Assembly: GCA_950295325.1 (NCBI GenBank) | Contig: OX485806.1 | Span: 41,912,001-41,976,000 of the forward strand | Length of the DNA stretch: 64,000 nucleotides | Origin: Polytrichum commune | Lineage: Eukaryota; Streptophyta; Polytrichopsida; Polytrichales; Polytrichaceae | Direction of reading: 5' to 3' | Translations under genes and position numbers: made by a program | The notes under the pieces: model-generated | Database searches by the model: none | The model's input: only the letters and a program-made list of their open reading frames with translations | What the model was told of the DNA's origin: nothing | In this document: positions 20,935-33,400 of the stretch, piece after piece | Layout: the number at the start of each line of letters is the position of its first letter | Numbering within the stretch: the first letter of the stretch is position 1

Positions 20935-23513
20935 CTACTTTTTAACCAAAGGGTGAGTCAAGAGTCCGCTTTCTAGGACTAGCTTGGCCTCGTTGAAGCT
21001 AAAGGTAGGCGCGTGAATGAAAAGGTCGGCCTCGGGATCACAGTGGCAAAACTTCAAAAGGATGAAGTAAACATGCTTGCAATAAGAGAATTGGGTCCTC
21101 CCTCGAAACTTAGTCATCGTCTTCCTGAATGCAGGGCAAGTGCAACCCAGGAAAGAGCTAATGGTAACCTGGTACTGTGTGATGGCAGGAGGAACACCCG
21201 AATCCAGCCCGATGATGCAACCATGGCCTGGATGAGGTATCATAGTGATGGAACGGAGGCAAGCTTTGAGGGAGTCAGAGGAGGCCATGGAGAGTCGCTG
21301 CGCCGGATTTGGGCGAGTGGCAGTGCGTTTGACCATCTTGCCGTCTCTCTTGCCAGGGTAGCGGTCTGCTTCTGCAGGAATGGGCACCGCACTAAGATTT
21401 GTAGCCGGCGGGGCAGAAGAGAAGAGGCGTCTTGGAGAGACCGGTTTCTTATGCGGGAGTTGGAATCCAGCCGCTTCAAGGGCAAGAATTTCAGTGAGCT
21501 TGAGTTCTTCGGGAATGTGCTTCTCGGTATACTTAACCATAGACTGGGTCCAATGAAACTGACAAGTTCTCTCCCGGTCGTCCATGCGGTCCTCTTTTTT
21601 CCCGTTGTCATATACAACCCGAACTGCATTCCAGTTGGCCTAGGCGCTGTCGGCCATGAAACCCTTGAAATTGGGCTCGACGACGCCATTCCTCACCATG
21701 ACAACATTGAGATTCTTCCAGAAAACGATCTGGGCCTCAAAGTCCTCGGATTGCATATCACAGCTTGCAATGGTCATAACACGGCAATACGTGGAGTCAT
21801 ACACGTGGCATGACATTGTGGTCCATTGTCTTACCCATTTGACATGGTCGAACATCATCCACGCATTCTCCAAATCTTCGCCGGGCTGCATACGCTTCAC
21901 CAAGTGTACCCCACTACCAGGTCCGACTTCCGACATCTTGAAGACAAAAACCTTGTCAAGATCAACACCTTGACCTGGAAATTTGTTCTCCTGAACAAAG
22001 GCCCATAAACTGATTCCACGAAGTTTGGTGATAGAGTCCATGACACCATACCTTCTCAGGAAACGGAAGCTCATGACCTTGTTGCGGATGTTTGGAGAAG
22101 CCATGTCCTTGCATCGGTCAAATACAGGAACAAACTCCTCAAGAGTCAGCTTCTTTGGTGGCGCGTCCTCGGGTTGAAGAAGAAAGTTGCCAATTAGAAC
22201 CTTGCTAGCCTCCAACACCACTGCGCTCTTGGTAGCTTGGGGAATCTTATCGATATGCTCTTCAATTAGGCCACTGATCTCAGCCTTAGTGTCTCTGTAG
22301 TCGCCCACCTTGACTGGGTGATCATGAGTTCCTAGGTGGATACATGCTCTTGTTTGGTTGCTTTTGGCAACCACATAATAAATCTTAGCTCCACATGTAG
22401 CAATACATGCAAGGGGTTCTTTACATACCTTGCAAACAAACGTAGACTCAGTTGGGGGTGTTTGATCCACTACAAAGGCTTGGAGGGTACAACCTTCAAA
22501 CTCTGTCTCGTTGACTTGGAAGGTGCGAGGTCGGCGGTTCAGATAGTCGCACTCCTGGTTGTTGCAGTGCAGGTGTCCAACGCAGGCGGAATAACGGAAG
22601 GACAAACCAAAGTCATTTGTGATGTTGGTGGTGATGGTCTTCGTCCACACATGGCCGTCGTAACGCTTGTCCATTCCCTGCATTGACTTGGCCTGTGACC
22701 GTGCGGCCGTGTCACCAGGGGGTGGCAACTCAAATATGACGGCCCCATCGAACACAATAGGAAGATATTGTACTTTCTCGTGTCTAATCACTGAGTAATC
22801 TAATTTTTTAAGAATTGTTTTTTTCCCGGCCTTCCTGCAAGTCGTTTTATCAATGGAAATATGCTAACAGTCTCTTGCGACAAAGGATATACTTTAGGAG
22901 CATTCCCACTAACTATAACGTGAGGCGGGGGCTTGGTGGGACTGCCCTCTTCATCTGAAGAAAGTGTAATTACAGACTTAACTCTAACATTTTCTACAAT
23001 TGGCGTCTCGAGCCCGGGCTCGAGCTTGACCTTCACATCACGGGGCAAAAGAGTTTGAATGGTGCAGGTAGAGGAACAACGAGGAGTGAGGATCTCAGTA
23101 GACACAGCCATCTGAGAATCAGTGAGGCCATACACACGGTAACTACCTGGATTAAGACTCCAAAACAAATTATTGTTCTCATCTCGATGTGATAACCGAT
23201 CAATCGTGTGTGTAACATCTGACGTCAAATCGTCAAAAATATCTTCCTCAACACTAATAGTGTCCGCTCTGAAGTTGAACCGAAGACTTAGACGTTGTGA
23301 CGTCACGTAAGCTAGTCCGTCCTCTTCCATCCGAAAGGTAAGTGGAATTCTTACTCCATGTGCATAGAGGACAACCATCCCCAACTCTCCTTTAGATGGA
23401 ATATGAGCCATGATGAGTGGAATGAGGACTTGCACTAAGAGGAAAATATGAAAGAAGATTCTCAACATTTTGGGCCATCTATTTATTACTAATGTGCTGC
23501 CAACGACAAACAT
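20935..23513 (-). pseudogene. MULE-like SWIM transposase, copy M2 (damaged, internally deleted)
   Basis: The minus strand has three open segments. 23513-22800 is an N-terminal beta-rich region with GSYRVYGL, then an acidic linker. 22791-21640 holds a cysteine/histidine-rich zinc module (RYDGHVWTKT, CVGHLHCNNQECDYL, CKVCKEPLACIATC, CIHLGTHDHPVK), then the DDE-like core (CHVYDSTY, GFMADSA). 21585-20935 has the CxxH motif (ERTCQFHWTQS) and the SWIM finger (CTCPAF...CKHVYF). Lesions: one base lost in the T run 22804-22809, and an in-frame TAG at 21640-21642 (CAG to TAG, by comparison with ADSAQANW in the sister copies). An internal deletion joins HIPEEL to LTEILALEAAGF, removing about 350 residues present in copy M4. 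The transposase role is inferred from family motifs; this copy cannot be active. Confidence 0.8.
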
Positions 23514-24019
23514 GTGATGAACATGATCGATATGATGGATGAACTCTGAACAAAAGCCTCAATAATATTTTCAAATTAGTAACAGTTGTCCTTAAATCTG
23601 AAAATGATGAATAACGTTGTCACGCTATATATAAATATAGCGTGGAAGTCATGGTATACATTTTACTCGACAAACAATTAAATGTGATTATTTGGCGCCG
23701 ACTGAAAGCATGATTCATAACTAAGTCTAGAGATAGATTTGACATTTCAGGACAGGAATAGAACGAATGACGAAGATCTAATTGGGCAATAAATATAGGG
23801 TTATCCCTCATACAAACACCTATATACGATCTCGTGATACTCATCTCATTTGTTTTAGTATCATAAGTTATGGGCTCTCAAGTGCCATAAGATGTGTTGG
23901 GAGTGTTGGAGTAGACATGCTCTAAAAGGGTAATACCTGACATACAAAACCATATCAAGAGAAGAAATAAGAAAGGGAAGTTGTATTTCAGTAGCACTAA
24001 GGCATTGAAAACGAGCAGA
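23514..24019. other. Spacer between M2 and ParB-methyltransferase locus 2
   Basis: AT-rich with no supported gene. The minus-strand open frames at 23620-23844 and 23878-24093 are short and hydrophobic without motifs; they are probably chance. Confidence 0.5.
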
Positions 24020-24439
24020 ATGGGCAGAAAGAAGGTTGCCCCTGAAAAATACAAGACAACTGGAATTAAAAAAAAATTAGATTTTGAAGACATAGGGGAG
24101 AACGCAACATTGTCGACGGTAGAAGAATCTGAAGGTCCGTCAACATCCCGGGGGCGAGGATCTCAATCTCGAGGAACATCGAAAGATATGGAACACAGTC
24201 CAACCCTGCATCCAATCCCGCATCGGAGGAGCAAAGTGCGGAGGACGAGGTTGAAGAGACGAGCTTGATGGAACCGGATGGTAAGTTTATGAAACATCTA
24301 CTCGATTATTGTGTTCGCCTCAGACTATGTGCCGCAGTGCTACAACAACTTCGTGTGAATGATCATTCGAGTAGGGTAGACAAGATTTAGGGACTGCCAC
24401 GGAGGAGGCGACGGTAATGGGTTTAAGGTTTTGGGTTTT

Positions 24440-24790
24440 GGTTGTTTAAGGTGTTTTCCACGTCTAAGTACCATGTCTAAGTGAGGCTGCTTGAAGGTGC
24501 CTGCAACGGCAGCCCCTTGGGGGCCTTTTTGTTTTTAGGTTCAGTACCTTGAAATGCAGGTGTTATCTTCGATATGGTGTACGATGCATTTATTTTTTTG
24601 GGTCTAAATACCATTGTGAGGCTGCACGAGGCTCTATTATGTTCGTGACATTTGTCTTTTCAGTGAGGCTGCTATGTTGTGGGACTGCATGCAGGAGGTG
24701 CCTGCAACAATAGCCTCTTTGGGTGTAATGTTTTTTAGATTTAGTCCCCTCAAATGCAAGTGTTCTCTCCGAAATGGTCTAGGAGGTGTT
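24440..24790. repeat. Two ~230-bp imperfect repeats in the first intron of locus 2
   Basis: Both units run from gtgaggctgc through ggtgcctgcaac..agcc to cctt/cctcaaatgcaggtgtt and a ctccgaaatgg/cttcgatatgg ending. Confidence 0.5.
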
Positions 24791-24854
24791 TGGGTTTAGA
24801 TTTTAGGGTTGTGGGGTTGTGGGGTTTAAGGTTTAGGGGGAAGCCATGCAATGC

Positions 24855-25530
24855 TTTCTTAAGCCATATCTTCTAGCCATTTCTTTGGTTTGCTTTAATA
24901 TTTTTAGACATTATAGATATTTATGTAAGTTCTCCATAAAGTCCAGAACCTCTTCCTTGGGATGTAGAAGTTATGGGCTCTGCTATGGAGGGTGGTCAAC
25001 TGGGAGGTATGCCGTTGACGGCATTAGGTTTCTAACCCATATATTCTAGGAAGTGCTTTGGTTTGGATTGAAATTCTAGGACATTGTAGATGCTAGAGTA
25101 GGCTTTCCAATGATGTAAAGACCTTCTCATTCAGAGTTGGCATGTCAAAGTTATGGACTCTGCAATATAGGGGGGTGAGCTGGGAGGAATGCCGTTGACG
25201 GTACTAGGTTTCTAACCCATAATTTCTAGGCAGTGTTTTGGTTTGGTGTGACATTTTGCAACATTGCAGATGCTGAAGTAGGCTTTCTAACGATGTAAAG
25301 ACCTTCTCATTCAGAGTTGGCATGTCAAAGTTATGGACTCTGCAATACAGGGTGGTGAGCTGGGAGGCATGCCGTTGACGGCACTAGGTTTCTAACCCAT
25401 AATTTCTAGGCAGTGTTTTGGTTTGGATTGAAGTTCTTGGACATTGCTGATGCTAAAGTAGGCTTTCTAATGATGTAAAGACCTCCTCATTCATGTAAAC
25501 GGGAGTTCGGAGGATATGCCGTTTGGATGA
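24855..25530. repeat. 180-bp tandem repeat inside an intron
   Basis: The phrase ggtttctaacccata recurs at exactly 180-bp intervals (about 25026, 25206, 25386), with a diverged first unit from about 24855. Shared phrases are catgtcaaagttatggac and tgggaggcatgccgttgacg. The array fills most of the inferred intron 24281-25562 of locus 2. Confidence 0.85.
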
Positions 25531-28500
25531 TATTGTACTTATACAGCTTCTCTTTGATGCAGTCCGCCTTATGGATGTTGAGTTAAAGCTGAAGCTTCAC
25601 GACCTCGCCATTAAGGAGAGCGTTCCAACAACTTCTCGGTTGGAGAAGCTAAAATGACAACCAAAATAGAAGGGTGGTTTTTTTCTTCCCCTCTGCCGCA
25701 TGACGTCTCTTCCGGTAGTGAGATATTCCCTCAAGAACGATGTATTCCAGCTTGCAACACATTTTATGACCGATGGCTACATGGAGGGGAATGGATTCTT
25801 TTATGTTGCACTTGAGGACAATCATGGCCGCACCAATGACGTTACCCCGAGTGTGGTGGCGAAGTGGTCACCAGAGTGGAAGGAGGTGAATGAGGAATTC
25901 GAGAAGAAACTTCTATCAGATAATGACTTGAAGGTTTTTTTCTAATAAGATGTTCATGGTTTGGGATGGGAACCATCGGCTCCAGGCATGGATGTCCATC
26001 ATTAAGCAGTTTCATACTCATGATATCAATTGGCATTTCTGTGTTGAGGTTGTAATTCTTAACCCAAAGGGAGACATACCCTCAGTGATACCCGCTCTGC
26101 ACGAAGTGAATTGGTAAGATCCTTATCTTTGCTGTGAATGTTTGAAGTACTCATGAATGTTTAAATATATGTAGCATTCTTATATACATTTTGGCGTTGC
26201 AAGAAGAATCAGAAATCTCACGTTACCACAAACCTAGTACACAAGTTATTTCGCATCCAAAATCTTCCTTCACAGCCGCTGTCGTACTTCGAGGGTTTGG
26301 TCTCTTCAACTATTTTGGAGGCTGCAAGAAAGAAGCAGGGTGGAAAGAATCGCACTTGGTTCACCCTCACCGTTGAAGGTCTCAATGCGGTCCTTTATCA
26401 GGTAATGTCTAACTAAAATGTTATCGTGTCATTTCATTTTCAATGGGGAATTCATGAAACTCATATCATTAATTGTTTGAACTATAGTAAGAGATTGCGG
26501 ACGCTGCACATGTTGCTAAAGATAAGTACAAGATGAAAAATCCAGACTCTAGCAATTGGACGGATCGTAATGCAGAGGATTGGGTTACGAAGGCCGTGAA
26601 GAAGGTCGAGGATAAGCTTGTCGCTGAGCTCAGGAAGCATTTATCTGTTGCGGATCCTAGGCTAACTCCTGTTTTTCTAGAGGAAATAAAGGCTCATTAT
26701 GAAAAGTTCGATGAACTTGAGATGCTCCATGAAAAGTTGTATATACTAGCTACTTCCGCGATGCCTCCTAGGATGATGGTGAAGTGGCTCCAAAGGTGGA
26801 ACTCCTCTACGGCAATTCGGGATGCGCATTGCTTTCCGAAGGCTAGCTTCACCGACTTCAAGTTTCCGGATTGGCTCAATCGGGCAACATGGTGGGCGCA
26901 GGTTAGTATTCATCTCACATTTCATGTTGTCATTTGATTGACCCGTAATGAGTTCATTTGATTGCAACCAATAAGACAACATTTTTTTGTGCATGGCCTC
27001 AGATAGCAGTGGAGGCTGAAGAGCTCTTTTCAGGTGTTCTCACTGACCTTGGAGAAATTATTGACTACAATCCCGATGGCGAAGATCCGATCTTGACGAT
27101 CTTCGATTACGTCGAAGCGATGAGGTGTCAGCTTTGGGAGTTTGCCTTATTCATTGAGTTGGGTGGAGATAACGGTGCTCACAAGAACAACCCCCCGGAG
27201 AAACAACATTTTTTTGTTCAGGCTGTCCGCAGGGTTCTTTACAGGTATTTTCGGTACGTTCTCCTACCCATGAAGGCCATCTCTAAGGTACCACTTTTTT
27301 TCCCTAACTATTTGGATATCCATGTTCACTCCTGCAATTCTAAAAATATGGGATCCAATTCACTTTCACCAATGCGGGTGGTATTTGGACTGCCCGTTGA
27401 AAAAACCTCCTCCCTTTGACATTGCACTGAGGGACTCAATCCAACCTCTCTTACCATCTCCCGCTGCCTCAGTTCCAGCCTCACAGTCTCCCACAGCCCC
27501 CAAAGGTGGCTCCTCCAGAAGCAAAACGGCCACTAAAAGGAGTAGGCCTCGGGGATCCAAGCGGAAGGTTGTTGAGTTGGTTGAGGAGCCAATGGATGAA
27601 GATATTCGTGCAACAGGTAGTGATATCAGTGTTCCAGATATTGAACTTGCAGAGCCTCTCAGCTCTCATCCTCCACGTGCACCTGCTCCGAAGCGTATTC
27701 ACCTCGGAGTTCCTAGTCAAGCCAAGACGATCAGGTTTGTCCCACCTGCGGTGAAGGCAATGTTGTCCTCCCAGGCATGGACCTCCTCCTCTGCTTCTTC
27801 TCGGGTTCTCATACTCAATGACTCGTTCCATGGAATGTTGGATTATAAGGCGAAAAACAACAAATTCCCTTCCACGTACGATGACATGGTTGCTTTTCTA
27901 AGTGAGGTACATATCCAGCTTCATTCCTATTCAATTTAGCTAGCATGCCCCTAATCACCAATTAATTCTCTACTAAACGCTATGGTTGTTTTGAAACAAA
28001 GGTTGGAGCATCCAGGGAATTCTTCTTTTCAGGCAAGGTGGTGCAGAAGGGTGCGGTGGACCTCATTATTGCATAGTATCCCGATGGTTTGCCTGTCCCT
28101 GGCGTTTCCGAATTCCCAGGGCAAGTTCCAAATTGGAATAAGCAAGTTCCAAACTTCATCAAGTTCATCATTGGGTTTTGTCAAGGCTATCTTTATGACG
28201 ACGGGGCTCTACTTCTATTTTATCATGACAGCGTGCAAATCAAGAAGGAGGTCTTGAGCTTTCTCTACAACAACAATCTAGAGGTCAAGGAGAAATGGAC
28301 TGTCGTTAATTCTCTCCACCTCATTCACCCTATACATAACTCCAAGTGGGTCCGTAATTTTAACCATTTTCAGCATATGTATGTGTATTTGTTGGGTTTT
28401 GTTAAGGCAGCCATATATTAGGGGCAGATGTTGTGGTTTCTGATATGTGCTTCGGTAGCATATGTATGTGAATGTGATGAGTTAAGGGGAAGGCAGCCTT

Positions 28501-29504
28501 AGATTAGGGGCAAATATTGTGGTTTTTTATTTGAGGTTAGACTGTATATTGATGTGAATCTGCTCTTCAAGTTCTCAGTCCTTCATGACTAGAATCACAT
28601 TGCTAACAATTCGGGCAAATGGTTGTTGTCCAGACTCTGAAATTCAAAGCGATTGTGCTGGTTCGGTCTTTATCCACACCTTTGGTTAGGCAACCGAAGG
28701 AGTTTGTCATTTCTTCTAGTGACGAGTTTGAGGATGTTGACCTTGCAAGTGATGATGTTCTTTTCAACATTATCACCGCTGATATTGCACTCAAGCGCAA
28801 GGACGGTGACAAATTCTGGAGGGGCCCTAAAGAGAAGGCAATGTCCTTGCTTCAGCTTCTAATCAGTGGCCTTAGCCCTCCAGGGGGGATTATATGTGAC
28901 CTCACTCCTGGAACTGGTATGAGTATTTTGTTCAACATTCTTATCTCTCAAGACTTAGGCAATTCAATCACATGCGACTAATTCATTTATTTCGGTCTTT
29001 GTAGGTGCCTCGATTCTTGCAGCACAATCTTCTAACAGGGCAATAGTGGCACTTGAGGGAGACAAGGAATTGTACGAAGAACTCCTGCAGCCACTTCAGG
29101 TCGCAGGGTCGGACTCTCAGGGGGTTGATCCAACCCATTTTGTAGACCTTGACGATGACGATGATACCCTCCCTCAACATGGTGCAGTTAATTTATGTGA
29201 GTAAGTCTTTTGTCATTTTAAACTTATTTTTCGAATATGTTGCATTTAATTTGAAGGATTCTAACAATCGTCATTTGTCCTCTGTTGGTGCAGTCTGATG
29301 GTTCAAGGCCGACGCTCACTAGACTACGATTCACCTCCTAGCATGCGACTTCCTTGTTATGCAGAGGATATGGCAGTAGCTTATGCCAATAACTCCTCCC
29401 CTAGTTCTAGTGCCTCTTCTAGTCCACGTCTGAGATACGATCCTAGAGTACTCAGATTCATAGATCAGAGTGCTTCGGAGAGTGAGGATGAATTTATTCC
29501 CTGA

Positions 29505-30412
29505 CCTCCATTTTGTATTGGATTTTATTATTCTATGATATGTACTCCTTTGCATTTGAATCTAGTTTATTTAAGATGATGGCACATGATTATTAAATAC
29601 GAAGCACCGTTTTTATTAAAACACCCAAATTGAAGATAATCATTGTATAATATGATGTCGTCCATTTAAACGAATTTAAATGCATGATCCAACTTAAATA
29701 CAAAGTTCAAGGAATCCACTTAGAGAGTGACACCACATTCATAGTTAAACATATTACATTGTTAATGTAAACGAAGGGATTAATCTAATCGGATAGTTAA
29801 AGTAATTGCAACGTTATCATAATTCAGAATTTAACCTAATTACTTCATTGATAGAATTGCAGATATAATGCAATAGCATTGTGATCTCTAGAATTAAATT
29901 CTTTCCATATATCAATTAAGTGTGGATTTTGATTAGTGTCAGTACGTATTTCATCATGTGAGCTAGAGTACATGCCACAATATTAATATTTTAACTAAAT
30001 CAACAACCTTTTAGGGTTATTCACCAGTTAAGTGGCCACCTTAAGAGGCCCCTATTCAAGGTTATTCTCTTTACTTTCTGATTATGACCATAGACATTGT
30101 GTTTATTGAGGTACCCTACCCTCTATATAGTTTTTTAATGTATTCTGAAGTCACTATGTTTTCTGAATGTTAGTACACGTGATTGGATATTGTATTGATG
30201 ATGTCATGCTGATGTAAACCCTAATTTTGTATTTCATTAAAATATTTCTATGTTTCAAAAACCTATAAATGTTATGAATGGGAAAATGTTGGCCTATCTA
30301 CACGGTAATAGAGTACCTTAATCCTAATTTTTTCTAAAAATAGTTCAAATATATTCCCTAAATCCCGCGGATATAGGTGCATTTTTCCTCTCAATTCATG
30401 TCTCAAATTGTG
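29505..30412. other. AT-rich spacer without a gene
   Basis: No coding region, RNA gene or clear repeat unit is visible between the stop of locus 2 and the AGCGG motif at 30413-30440. Confidence 0.6.
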
Positions 30413-30440
30413 TTTTCTGCTCTCCGCTCTCCGCTCGCAT
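30280..30440 (-). repeat. AGCGG-headed dispersed repeat, copy 3 (inverted)
   Basis: On the minus strand gcgagcggagagcggagagcag (30413-30437) is followed by AT-rich sequence with a tatatccgcgggat-like stretch, matching tatttccgtgga of copies 1 and 2. Orientation is opposite to copies 1 and 2. Confidence 0.55.
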
Positions 30441-33400
30441 ACTAACTTTCCCGTCGAGGGGAGGACCCGATGTGTTGAAGAGGCGAGTGGGCGTGATGCG
30501 TTCTTTTTTAGGGAGATGAAAACCGGCATTCTCCAGCTTCAAGATCTCTAGACAAGTGAGGTTGGTACCAAGCTTGATAGGCCACACGGGCGGGATAGGA
30601 GGTCGTTCTTGGTCTGTAGAGAATTTGTCGACCCACTTGCAACGTGATCCTTTGACACAACGTTTAATGTTGTCGGGGCAAAAAAAAAACTTCTCGACTT
30701 TAGGTGTTGTAAATTTGTAATAGTTCTAAACTCTAAGGTATGCCGGTGCATGGGTGCTCTTGGAGTTGGAGAGTATTTTGGCAGTGCATTTCTCCTTGGT
30801 GACAGCATGCATGGCCCAACATGCCTTGGAGGAATTGTAAGGAACGCGAGAAATATGCCAGAGCTTCTCATCCACTTTGGATTCTTGTACAGTATTGACA
30901 CGGCGAAAATCCAAACCAGTAGGAAGGGGTGGTGGAACCTCGATCACGGTCGGGGAGGACTCCTCGACAATGGTAGGCAAAAGTGAAGCATGAGATCTTG
31001 TGGTTCTCTGAGTGACACGAGGGCGAGAGAAGTTGACGGTGTCGGGCCGGTGGGTTTCATTGTCAGCTCCAATGGGGGTGTCGGGCTTGCGTTTCTGCGA
31101 GCCGAATACATCGGCACCCTTGTGAGCCCAATATGGTGCCCACATTTGGTGTGAATTTTAATGACCAATAGAATTTAGATTTTTTTCAATTAATTAAACA
31201 TTCAAAAATAGTATAAAAAGAGTGAAGTTGTGTGTGTTGGGTGAAGTTAGGATTAGGGACCTCTCTAGGCTATGAAGTGGAAGTAGGAGTTGTGGGATTG
31301 AATTAACGATTAATCGACTAACGGTTAAGTGCTAAGCTTGAGATTAAGCGTAGTTGAGGGTGTTTTAGAATTATTGATTTAGTAGTAATGTGTTGTCAAA
31401 AGTTGGAATTCTGCCTTAAAGAAGGTAGAACTGGGCTTAGGATTGTGAGCTGGGTTTTGGTGTCCAAAAAAGGATGCGGGCCAAACCAAACAGGGGAGGG
31501 GAGCACTATTTACCCTAGGATTTTCCGGAATTTGGAAGTTGGTGACAGTTGCGGGCGGCCAGGAAGAAACTCTCTCTGTTCTGTTTGGTTAGCCAAGGAA
31601 AAGGCTCCGGGATGAGCCCCTGGCCAAATAGGGTAATGTGAGGGGAGCGAGCTAGAGGTGGATTCGAGAAGCTCAGTAAACAGCTAGCTTGATGTTGTGG
31701 AACGATGGCTGAAGAAAAAACAACTGACTGGAAGGGGGTCTGAGATGAATTTTGATGTTACAGAGCTGATTAAAGGAGAGAAACGCCTTCGAGGTGGGGA
31801 GCAGCTGAATTCAGTTGTCTCCAGACTGGGAGTCAGAGCAAGCAGCTTGCAAGAGAGGTGAAGGCCAACAATTGAATTTTGAGCTTCATTAGATCTAGCA
31901 GGAGGCGAGTCAAAAACCTGGATAAGGGGTGTTTGAGTGGAGACAAGCGGCGATCTGGGAGGAACAAGGGGCTCGGTGAGAAAACCAGGATCGAAGCTTT
32001 TACTAGGGCATTTGACGAATTCGCCAAAGGGGAATTCTGGCGGGTACGCGCCAAAGCTGACCACGGCATTGAGGGAATGTGGGTCGGAGACTAGAGTTGG
32101 AGGTGGGAAGGGTCAGGCAATACTCAGACAGGGGAGCTACCAGCTCAAAACCGAGGCTGCACCGTGGAGTTCAAGGGCGGCACTGGGCTTGAGCAGCCTG
32201 GCCAAATGTGGGCGGCAAATCCAACTGGGAACCTGGCCAGGGGACTGGGTGGACTGAGAGGCAAGACAACCAAGCTTTGAGGATCCGGGTCAATGAAGGC
32301 CAATGGCTAGCAGAACAGAAAGGGATGAGTAGGCGCTGGAATAGTGTTCACACCGCAATGCAGAGTAGGGATTGGAGATTAGGTAGTAGAGTGGAGTAGA
32401 TTAGTAAGTGTGGTGAAAACTAATGGGGTTGGAGTATTTGTTCAATACTTACAACCTTGTGTTCTTCTTGAAATAAAAGTGTGCGATTCATGTTGAAAGT
32501 GTCGGAGTGTCAAAAAGTCACTCTCAAGGATTGAAAGACTTCATACGAGTGCATGTGAGCCTGAGGCCCTCACCCGGATCACGACGCATAAGGGTGGGGT
32601 TTTAAGGCTGACAACCCTCGAGGTGGGGACTACGAGTACAGAATTCGTCTCCGCCAAGCATGTCGAGGAGAACCTTCTGTAGGACAGCGGGGTCACCAGT
32701 ACGTTGAGCACAACGTTGAGCGCATCAAAGCTTGAGTTTTTCTTTGCTAGGGCCATCGCCCCCAACGCCACCCTTTAAAAACTGATGGTACGCGACAACT
32801 TGGAGGAACGCTCGAATATAGTCATCCACAGTGGCCACGTAAAGATTGCCACCCTTGTTGCCGGACGCTTGAAGCCATTTGTTGTGAATGGATTTGGCAA
32901 GGTTGCAATTGGGCATTTGTGCGAATTCCTCGGCGGTCATGATTTTCTCCTGCAAAATGGAAAGGCACTGTAAAGAATAAGCAAAGCTTGGAAAAAAGGA
33001 TAAAACAAACAAGATAAAACAAAACAAACGCACCAATTTCATGAAGCCACCCCATTGTTGATATCGATAGTGCCAGAAGGCCAGCCAAAGTTGAAGGTGT
33101 TTCAGCCCCTCTTCGGAGGTGCAGTTAGATGAAGCCACCAGGCCTTGATGGCGAGGTACCTCGTCTCTGCCTCAAGCATAGAGGATGTGTCGCGATACTG
33201 GAGGCAAAGACGTTTATGTTGGTCTTGCAAGTTGTGCTTGATATAGAGTTTGGTGTGTTTCTCCAAAGACTGGGTCCAATGGAAGTAGCAGGTTCTCTCG
33301 CGCCCATCGATGGGAACCTTTGGATCTCTGGACCCGTAGACAATCCTCACGGCATTCCAATTGGCTTGCGCACTGTCCGCCATGAATCCTTTTAAGTGAG

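Larger units (their letters stand above)
24020..29504 (+). pseudogene. ParB-like + methyltransferase-like protein (locus 2)
   Basis: Inferred exons: 24020-24280 (basic start MGRKKVAPEKYKTTG), 25563-26105, about 26200-26401, 26488-26901, 27003-27290, 27322-27907, 28002-28345, 28591-28916, 29005-29200 and 29294-29504. The ParB-like signature is MFMVWDGNHRLQAWM (25950-25995). A middle helical region and a GWYLDC motif (27375-27395) are shared with loci 3 and 4. The methyltransferase-like part has a degenerate motif IV (LIIA-stop-YPDGLPVPG, TAG at 28074-28076), a strand YDDGALLLFYH, FWRGPKEK (like the HPxEKP of beta-class enzymes), and motif I ICDLTPGTG/ASILAA split by an intron at 28917-29004. 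An acidic C-terminus ends ESEDEFIP. Lesions: a 16-bp insertion before the ParB signature (about 25935), a frameshift near 27320 and the TAG. The role is unknown; by family it would be a SAM-dependent nucleic-acid methyltransferase with a ParB-type domain. Confidence 0.65.

Noticed and set aside
31684-32399. Overlapping frames on both strands in the M3 insertion
   Set aside because: No motif, and both strands are equally open; not supportable as genes.
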